A stretch of 12,396 bases of DNA from NCBI GenBank assembly GCA_031271245.1, contig JAISWC010000313.1, forward strand, positions 1-12,396, given 5' to 3'. The notes beneath the pieces are model-generated. The model had not been told where the DNA came from. It worked only from the letters and a program-made list of their open reading frames with translations, and made no database searches. Made by a program: the position numbers and the translations under genes. Positions 7,554 to 12,396 of the stretch are shown piece after piece; the first letter of the stretch is position 1; the number at the start of each line of letters is the position of its first letter. Origin of the DNA: Tannerella sp. (GTDB lineage: Bacteria > Bacteroidota > Bacteroidia > Bacteroidales > Tannerellaceae).

Positions 7554-9301
7554 CAGGACTGCACTTGTTGGCCGGAGACAGCCTCGATCCACGCTTCTAC
7601 TTCACGGGCGGAAGGATTCTCCAGTTCCAGTTTATATTTTTTGTTGATGTCGAACAGCGCCTGACGGACGAGCTGGGGATTGGCGCCGGCGAGCGATGCC
7701 ACCGTCGGAAAACCGGCTTTTTGCAACACCGGCGCCCAGGCTTCGGCGATGCCGCAGGCCGCATATTTTTCCGGAGGGTCTTTCCGGGCCGGCTTTTCCG
7801 GACGCATCTGCGGAAACAGCAGCACCTCCTGAATGCTCTCCTGACCGGTCAGGAACATGGTCAGGCGATCCATTCCGATGCCCATGCCGCTGGTGGGCGG
7901 CATACCGTATTCCAGCGCCCGCAGAAAATCTTCGTCGATGTACATCGCTTCGTTATCGCCTTTTTCCGACAAGCGCAACTGTTCTTCGAAACGCTGCCGC
8001 TGGTCGATGGGGTCATTCAGTTCCGAGTAGGCGTTGGCAATTTCCTTTCCGTTAATCATCAGTTCGAAGCGTTCCGTCAGTTCGGGACGGACGCGGTGAC
8101 GCTTGGTGAGCGGACTCATCTCGACGGGATAGTCGGTGATGAACGTCGGCTGAATATACGTATGTTCGCATTTTTCGCCGAAGAGGACGTCAATCAGTTT
8201 GCCTTTGCCCATCGTCTCGTCCTGTTCCACGCCGAGCCTGTCACATGCGGCGCGCAGTGCGTTTTCATCCATGCCGCCGATGTCGACGCCCGTATGTTCC
8301 CGGATGGCCTCCGTGATCGTTACCCGCCGGTAGGGCGGCTTGAAATCAATCTCCCGGTCGCCGATTTTCACCGCCGTATCGCCCAGTACGTCCATGCAGA
8401 CCCGTTCGAGCAACTGTTCGGTGAACTCCATCATCCACAGGTAGTCTTTGCAGGCCACGTAGATTTCCATGCACGTAAATTCCGGGTTGTGCGTACGGTC
8501 CATCCCTTCGTTGCGGAAGTTGCGGCTAAATTCATAGACGCCTTCAAAACCGCCGACGATCAGGCGTTTCAGGTACAGTTCGTTGGCGATGCGCAGGTAA
8601 AGCGGGATGTCCAGCGCGTTGTGGTGCGTGATGAACGGACGGGCGGCAGCGCCTCCGGGAAGAGTCTGCAAAACAGGCGTGTCGACCTCGATGTATCCTT
8701 TTTCATTGAAGAATGCACGCATGGAATTGAATATTTTCGTACGCTTGAGAAAGAGATCCTTCACGCCTGCGTTCACGATCAGGTCTACGTAACGCTGGCG
8801 GTAGCGCTGCTCCGGGTCGGAGAAGCCGTCGTAGACGACGCCGTCCTTTTCCTTGACAATGGGCAGGGGACGCAACGACTTCGACAGGACGGTCAGTTCC
8901 CGGGCGTGGACGGAGATTTCGCCCATCTGCGTGCGGAAAACGAATCCCCTGACACCGACGAAATCGCCGATGTCGAGCAGTTTCCTGAAAACCGTGTTAT
9001 ACAGTTCGGTATGGTTTTCGTCCGGACAGAGGTCGTCGCGCGTGAGGTAAACCTGGATGCGTCCGGTAGCATCCTGCAATTCCATGAAAGAGGCTTTTCC
9101 CATGATGCGACGGCTCATAATCCGCCCCGCGACGGTCACCTGGCGGGGTTCGGCGTCGTCCCTGAACGACGCCTTGATTTCGCCGGCATATCCGTCAACG
9201 GCAAAGGCTGCGGCAGGATAGGGGTCGATACCCATCCGGCGCAATTGTTCCAGACTGTTGCGCCGGATGATTTCCTGTTCGCTTAATTCCAATATGTTCA
9301 T
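7553..9301 (-). CDS. lysS: Lysyl-tRNA synthetase, class II, with C-terminal extension
   Basis: Charges tRNA-Lys with lysine using ATP. The 582-aa protein has an N-terminal OB-fold anticodon-binding domain (about 50-145, VTVAGRIMSRRIMGKASFMELQD region) and a class II catalytic core. Motif 1 contains YIEVDTPVLQTLPGGAAARPF split around 203-223, motif 2 contains RNFRNEGMDRTHNPEF (260-275), and motif 3 contains GMGIGMDRLTMFLTG (472-486). After FPQMRPEK (496-503) there is an extension of about 80 residues, absent from the roughly 505-aa E. coli enzymes. It contains a helical, HhH-like stretch (GIAEAWAPVLQKAGFPTVAS). I believe similar tails are usual in Bacteroidetes LysRS. The ATG at 9301 is chosen over the upstream in-frame ATG at 9358 because a -7 promoter box (9328-9335) lies between them and MNILELSEQE is the expected family start. 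Confidence 0.97.
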   Translation of the reverse strand: MNILELSEQEIIRRNSLEQLRRMGIDPYPAAAFAVDGYAGEIKASFRDDAEPRQVTVAGRIMSRRIMGKASFMELQDATGRIQVYLTRDDLCPDENHTELYNTVFRKLLDIGDFVGVRGFVFRTQMGEISVHARELTVLSKSLRPLPIVKEKDGVVYDGFSDPEQRYRQRYVDLIVNAGVKDLFLKRTKIFNSMRAFFNEKGYIEVDTPVLQTLPGGAAARPFITHHNALDIPLYLRIANELYLKRLIVGGFEGVYEFSRNFRNEGMDRTHNPEFTCMEIYVACKDYLWMMEFTEQLLERVCMDVLGDTAVKIGDREIDFKPPYRRVTITEAIREHTGVDIGGMDENALRAACDRLGVEQDETMGKGKLIDVLFGEKCEHTYIQPTFITDYPVEMSPLTKRHRVRPELTERFELMINGKEIANAYSELNDPIDQRQRFEEQLRLSEKGDNEAMYIDEDFLRALEYGMPPTSGMGIGMDRLTMFLTGQESIQEVLLFPQMRPEKPARKDPPEKYAACGIAEAWAPVLQKAGFPTVASLAGANPQLVRQALFDINKKYKLELENPSAREVEAWIEAVSGQQVQS

Positions 9302-9327
9302 TCTTTTATTCTCTTTAAAGTATGCCG

Positions 9328-9335
9328 CAAAAGTA
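9328..9335 (-). promoter_or_regulatory. Bacteroidetes -7 promoter element for lysS-gpsA-pgi
   Basis: The minus strand reads TACTTTTG, matching the TAnnTTTG -7 consensus of the Bacteroidetes primary sigma factor. It lies 26 nt upstream of the lysS ATG, in the 53-nt gap after the protease gene. A TTTG-type -33 element at the usual spacing is not clear. Confidence 0.65.
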
Positions 9336-9354
9336 CAAAATTCACAAAATCCCT

Positions 9355-11043
9355 TCACGGGATGGACGTCATCTCTTCACCCGAAGTGACATTCAACGTT
9401 TTCCTGTAGAGCCGGGGATCGTCCAGCACGCTCAGCGCCTTTTCCAGCGCCCTGTCCTCCTTCAGGCTCTCGATGACCTCTCCCTTCCGGTAATAATACC
9501 GTTTCACGATTTCGACTGCAATCAGTTTCCTGATCTGTTTTTCGTAACGGACCAGATCCTTCTCCAGATTCGGCGTCAGCTTCGCCTCCAAATCGGCAAA
9601 CAGCGCCGGATCATCCTTCGTATAGCCTTCGATTTCGGCTACTTCCTTCAGGCTATTCAGCATTTTCTCGCTCTGACGGTCATAGGAAAAGTCTTTTTCC
9701 TTGAGATATTTCTTGAACGCTTCATAATCCTTGTCCGAATACACAAATTCCTCTGCCGGAGGAAGGGTTTTATGCTTCTGCGCCCATTGCGTCACGTAGT
9801 CAAACAGCGCATTGTCGCTGGCCAGATAATACAGCATCGTGGGCGTTTGCAGGTCTTCCACCTCAAAGTCGGGACGGATGCCGCCGCCGTCGCGTACCGG
9901 CCGGCCGTTCGAGGTATAGAAGACGGAAGTCCGGCTGTCCGGGATGACCGTGACGCTGCCGTCCGCCTGCCGGTGCGTATAGTCTATCGCCTGGATGCAC
10001 CGTCCGCTCGGGATGTAATATTTGCTGATCGTTACTTTCACCTTTCCGTCGTACGGCAAGTCGCGCGTGCTTTGCACCAGTCCTTTCCCGAAGGAGCGTT
10101 CGCCGACCAGTATGGCGCGGTCCAAATCCTGCAATGCGCCGCAGACAATCTCGGCCGACGAGGCCGATTCGCCGTTAATCAGCACGGCCAGCGGCATCAC
10201 CGTATCGATCGGTTCCAGGGGTGTGCGGTAGACCCGGTCGCGCTGTTTGATTTTTCCGCGCGTCGAGAGTACTTCCTTCCCTTTCGGAACAAAGAAATTT
10301 ACGATCTGCACGGCCCCGTCCAACAGGCCGCCGCCATTGTTCCGCAAATCCAGTATCAGCGACTGTATCTGATGGTTCTGTTTCAAATCTTCAAAAGCGG
10401 CTTTCACTTCCTGAGCGCTCTTGTCCGTGAAGCCCTGCAGGTAAATGTATCCCGTATGATTCCCGCGTACGCCGTAATAAAGCACCTGGTCGACTACAAT
10501 TTGCCTGCGAACGAGTTCTACCTTGCGGGGCTTTTTCTCGCCCGGACGCTGTATTTTTACCGTTAACTTGGAATTGGGTACGCCTTTGAGCAAATTGCTT
10601 ATCTGCTCGCTCGAAGACTTGCTTACGTCCGCCGTATCCACCGCCAGGATGACATCGCCCGCTTTCAGTCCGGCCAGCTGCGCCGGCATGCCTTCATAGG
10701 GTTCATCAATCACTACGTCTTCGTTTCGCTGGCGGATGATCGCCCCGATACCGCCATATTCGCCGGTGGCAATGAACTTGAGATTGTCCATGCGTTCTTC
10801 CGGGAAGTATTCCGTATACGGATCCAGCCCTTTCAGCATGGCGTCGATTCCTCTGCGGACGGTCTTCTCCGCGTCCAGCGAATCGACGTAAAACATATCC
10901 ACCTCTTTGAGCAGGGAATTGAAAATCTCCAGCTGCTTGCTGACTGCAAAACGATTCTCATCCTGAGCCTGCGCAGATTCCCGTCCGCACCACCACAAGC
11001 ACAGACAAAGTATACCGATTGATTTTATTCGTGACATATTCAT
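9355..11043 (-). CDS. S41-family C-terminal processing peptidase (PDZ protease), exported
   Basis: A Ser/Lys endopeptidase of the CtpA/Prc type that trims or degrades periplasmic or envelope proteins. The 562-aa product starts with a basic-hydrophobic signal peptide (MNMSRIKSIGILCLCLWW) and a likely signal peptidase I site near SAQAQ (about 23-27). The WWCG around Cys19 does not fit a lipobox. An N-terminal helical region (30-85) contains GLDPYTEYF (72-80). The PDZ domain covers about 92-178, and the S41 core about 180-395. Core motifs are GYIYLQGF (198-205), LDLRNNGGGLLDGA (231-244), GESASSAEI (291-299, nucleophile Ser295 or Ser296) and GERSFGKGLVQ (314-324, catalytic Lys320). A charged helical C-terminal part of about 160 residues follows. 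The start is ATG 11043; MSRIKS at 11037 is an alternative. It lies 31 nt after the kinase gene and 53 nt before lysS, with its own -7 box. Confidence 0.95.
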   Translation of the reverse strand: MNMSRIKSIGILCLCLWWCGRESAQAQDENRFAVSKQLEIFNSLLKEVDMFYVDSLDAEKTVRRGIDAMLKGLDPYTEYFPEERMDNLKFIATGEYGGIGAIIRQRNEDVVIDEPYEGMPAQLAGLKAGDVILAVDTADVSKSSSEQISNLLKGVPNSKLTVKIQRPGEKKPRKVELVRRQIVVDQVLYYGVRGNHTGYIYLQGFTDKSAQEVKAAFEDLKQNHQIQSLILDLRNNGGGLLDGAVQIVNFFVPKGKEVLSTRGKIKQRDRVYRTPLEPIDTVMPLAVLINGESASSAEIVCGALQDLDRAILVGERSFGKGLVQSTRDLPYDGKVKVTISKYYIPSGRCIQAIDYTHRQADGSVTVIPDSRTSVFYTSNGRPVRDGGGIRPDFEVEDLQTPTMLYYLASDNALFDYVTQWAQKHKTLPPAEEFVYSDKDYEAFKKYLKEKDFSYDRQSEKMLNSLKEVAEIEGYTKDDPALFADLEAKLTPNLEKDLVRYEKQIRKLIAVEIVKRYYYRKGEVIESLKEDRALEKALSVLDDPRLYRKTLNVTSGEEMTSIP

Positions 11044-11059
11044 TAATAAATTGAAGTTG

Positions 11060-11067
11060 CAAAAGTA
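11060..11067 (-). promoter_or_regulatory. Bacteroidetes -7 promoter element ahead of the S41 protease gene
   Basis: TACTTTTG on the minus strand, in the 31-nt gap between the kinase stop and the protease ATG, fits TAnnTTTG. It would give a very short leader. No good -33 TTTG is visible, so it may only supplement read-through from the kinase promoter. Confidence 0.5.
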
Positions 11068-11074
11068 GTCAATT

Positions 11075-12061
11075 TTATGGCTGCCGTATGATGTTCTCTT
11101 TGATTTTTAATTTTATTTGCTCCCACCGGTCGCCGGGAATCTGAGGCCCGACCGTTTCAATCACATGGCCGGCCAGCAGGGCGCCCACCCGCGCAGACTG
11201 CTCCAGGGAAGCGTTTACGGACTGTCCGTAGAGGAATCCTGCGGCAAAATTATCGCCGGCGCCCGTCGTGTCGACCGGATTTCCTCCCGATGCGGGCACA
11301 GCAATGACTCCTTCGCAGCTTCCAACCAGCGCTCCTTTTTTCCCGACAGTGACGACCGATAGGTCCACCTGTTCCGAAATCTTCTGCACGGCTTCTCCGG
11401 CCGGCAAACCGGTATAGGCTTCCGCCTCGCTTTCATTGGAGAAAAGAATTCGTACATACCGGGGAATGACTTCCTGCAACAGGTCCCTGAAACCGTTGAC
11501 AATATTGAAGTTCGACAGGTCCAGCGCCACTTTCAGTCCCAGTTTGTCTATCCGTTGCAGGACGGGCAGAAACAGGGCTTCGTTGGAAATCAGATAACCC
11601 TCGATGTATACGCAGTCGTAGGCGCGTAACGTTTCGTCCGCAATTTCCGAAGCGGAAAGCGTGGCCGCCGGCCCGAGAAACGTAGCCATCGTCCGTTCGC
11701 CGTCGGGCGATATCAGCACCGTAGAACAACCCGAAATGCCTTCCGCATGAACAAAGTAAGGCGTTACACCGGCTTCGCGGACAGCCCGTTCGTAGTATGC
11801 TCCCGTTTCGTCCGAGCCGACTTTCCCGACGTATCCGACCTCCGCTCCCAGACGCGCCAGCGCCCGCATCGTGTTACATACCGACCCGCCCGGCGCCTTG
11901 TCGCGTTTCAATCCCTGCTGCGCCTGATGGATGGTCCGCATTTGCGCTTCCCCGATCAAGTCCATCGCCCCTTTTTTCATGCCCATTTTCACCAGCGTAT
12001 CATCGCTTTCCAAACGAAGAAGCACGTCCAGCAAAGCATTTCCGATTCCTAAAATTTTCAT
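11075..12061 (-). CDS. PfkB-family kinase, adenosine-kinase/ribokinase-like
   Basis: ATP-dependent phosphorylation of a nucleoside or sugar hydroxyl in the cytoplasm. The protein (328 aa) shows the ribokinase-fold layout: MKILGIGNALLDVLL at the start, the di-Gly hinge and PfkB signature 1 region GGSVCNTMRALARLG (58-72), and the C-terminal signature DTTGAGDNFAAGFLYG (264-279) with catalytic Asp270 and the anion-hole GAGD. GNALLDVL and APGGSVCNT are typical of the group annotated as adenosine kinase in Bacteroidetes, but the exact substrate (adenosine, inosine or a sugar) cannot be read from sequence. The ATG at 12061 is chosen because the first beta-strand begins there and a -7 box lies 19 nt upstream. 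The in-frame ATG at 12127 would place the promoter inside the gene. It is first in the minus-strand cluster, and the S41 protease follows after 31 nt. Confidence 0.9.
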   Translation of the reverse strand: MKILGIGNALLDVLLRLESDDTLVKMGMKKGAMDLIGEAQMRTIHQAQQGLKRDKAPGGSVCNTMRALARLGAEVGYVGKVGSDETGAYYERAVREAGVTPYFVHAEGISGCSTVLISPDGERTMATFLGPAATLSASEIADETLRAYDCVYIEGYLISNEALFLPVLQRIDKLGLKVALDLSNFNIVNGFRDLLQEVIPRYVRILFSNESEAEAYTGLPAGEAVQKISEQVDLSVVTVGKKGALVGSCEGVIAVPASGGNPVDTTGAGDNFAAGFLYGQSVNASLEQSARVGALLAGHVIETVGPQIPGDRWEQIKLKIKENIIRQP

Positions 12062-12080
12062 CTCATCCCAAATTTTCCCA

Positions 12081-12088
12081 CAAAGATA
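12081..12088 (-). promoter_or_regulatory. Bacteroidetes -7 promoter element for the PfkB kinase gene
   Basis: The minus strand reads TATCTTTG, a match to TAnnTTTG, 19 nt before the chosen ATG. The -33 region is T-rich but lacks a clear TTTG. This is probably the leading promoter of the five-gene minus-strand cluster. Confidence 0.65.
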
Positions 12089-12240
12089 TGGCATATTTGG
12101 AAAAATACCCGTACTTCCGCCCCGCAATTTCCGGAAAACGAAAAAGACGCGAACTTCTTCCTTACGGGATTGCCCGGAAATAAACCGTACGAATTTACGG
12201 GAGATGCTTCTTTTGACATACTCTTTTTGGGGAAAAGAAT

Positions 12241-12275
12241 GAGAGGATTTCCCTGATTATACGGGAAATCCTCTC
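12241..12275 (-). terminator. Terminator hairpin downstream of the partial T9SS cargo gene
   Basis: GAGAGGATTTCCC (12241-12253) and GGGAAATCCTCTC (12263-12275) form a perfect 13-bp stem with a 9-nt loop. On the minus strand it is followed by ATTCTTTTCCCC, a modest T-tract. It lies 32 nt after the stop of the entering gene and separates it from the kinase promoter. Confidence 0.8.
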
Positions 12276-12307
12276 GTCATGATGCGTGAATTTAAAATTA
12301 CCGGCGG

Positions 12308-12396
12308 CTAATGCCTGACGACTTTCTTCGTCCATCCGTCTTCACTTTTTACAATATAGACGCCTTGAGGCAAATTGTTCAGGCTGATTGTCGTAA
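12308..12396 (-). CDS. C-terminal end of a T9SS type A sorting-domain protein (5' partial)
   Basis: The minus-strand frame entering from the window edge gives 28 residues and a TAG stop. It includes ISLNNLPQGVYIVKSEDG and ends WTKKVVRH. The L-P-x-G-V-Y-I-V core and the short basic, hydrophobic end are typical of T9SS type A C-terminal sorting domains. The protein is therefore probably secreted across the outer membrane and anchored. Its catalytic or binding part lies outside the window, so no function can be given. It is too short to appear as a standalone open frame. Confidence 0.85.
   Translation of the reverse strand, partial: TTISLNNLPQGVYIVKSEDGWTKKVVRH

Noticed and set aside
7565..9286. 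573-codon open frame antisense to lysS
   Set aside because: It mirrors the GC-rich codons of a clear LysRS. Its translation has no recognisable domain and is His/Arg/Phe-rich, as antisense frames are.
9322..10566. 414-codon plus-strand frame antisense to the S41 protease
   Set aside because: It lies opposite a gene with full catalytic motifs, and its product shows no family features.
10984..10990. Lipoprotein signal in the S41 protease (Cys19)
   Set aside because: The residues before Cys are Leu-Trp-Trp, which does not fit a lipobox; a signal peptidase I site follows at SAQAQ.
12062..12127. Longer start of the PfkB kinase at 12127
   Set aside because: The extension shows no family match and would contain the -7 box; the ribokinase fold begins at the ATG at 12061.

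Overview
This window looks like a chromosomal segment of a Bacteroidota bacterium, most likely of the order Bacteroidales. Three things point there. Two separate genes end in type IX secretion system (T9SS) type A sorting tails. Three genes are preceded by the Bacteroidetes -7 promoter element (TAnnTTTG), with no clear Shine-Dalgarno sites. The block lysS-gpsA-pgi is, from general knowledge, a familiar Bacteroidales gene order. I cannot name the genus.

Layout. Bases 1-3957 (+) hold the 3' part of a very large secreted multidomain protein. It has beta-sandwich modules, an alpha/beta-hydrolase (lipase/esterase-like) domain with a complete candidate Ser-Asp-His triad, a BIG2 domain, an Asp/Asn/Gly linker and a T9SS tail. 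Its 5' end lies outside the window. Bases 3958-4326 are non-coding and packed with palindromes: an element with imperfect inverted termini around nested hairpins, then a second region with two mutually exclusive stems. Bases 4327-4887 (+) encode a small protein resembling the DUF6266-type Bacteroidetes family, closed by a strong intrinsic terminator. The convergent spacer 4953-5207 contains a short 11-bp tandem repeat.

Bases 5208-12061 are all on the minus strand. In transcription order they encode a PfkB/adenosine-kinase-like sugar kinase, a secreted S41 C-terminal processing protease with a PDZ domain, lysyl-tRNA synthetase (lysS), glycerol-3-phosphate dehydrogenase (gpsA) and glucose-6-phosphate isomerase (pgi). 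Gaps are short (31 and 53 nt), then a 1-nt overlap and a 6-nt gap. -7 boxes lie ahead of the kinase, the protease and lysS, so this reads as a co-directional housekeeping cluster with internal promoters. lysS, gpsA and pgi are the tightest unit. At the right edge, the last 28 codons of another minus-strand T9SS cargo protein enter the window, followed by its terminator hairpin.

The genes fall into two groups. One is cell-surface or secreted (the hydrolase and the second T9SS cargo). The other is core metabolism: hexose-phosphate interconversion, glycerol-3-phosphate for lipids, lysine charging, nucleoside or sugar phosphorylation, and periplasmic proteolysis. I saw no CRISPR array, tRNA, rRNA or transposase. 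The least explained parts are the palindrome cluster, the DUF6266-like gene and the domain mosaic of the secreted hydrolase.
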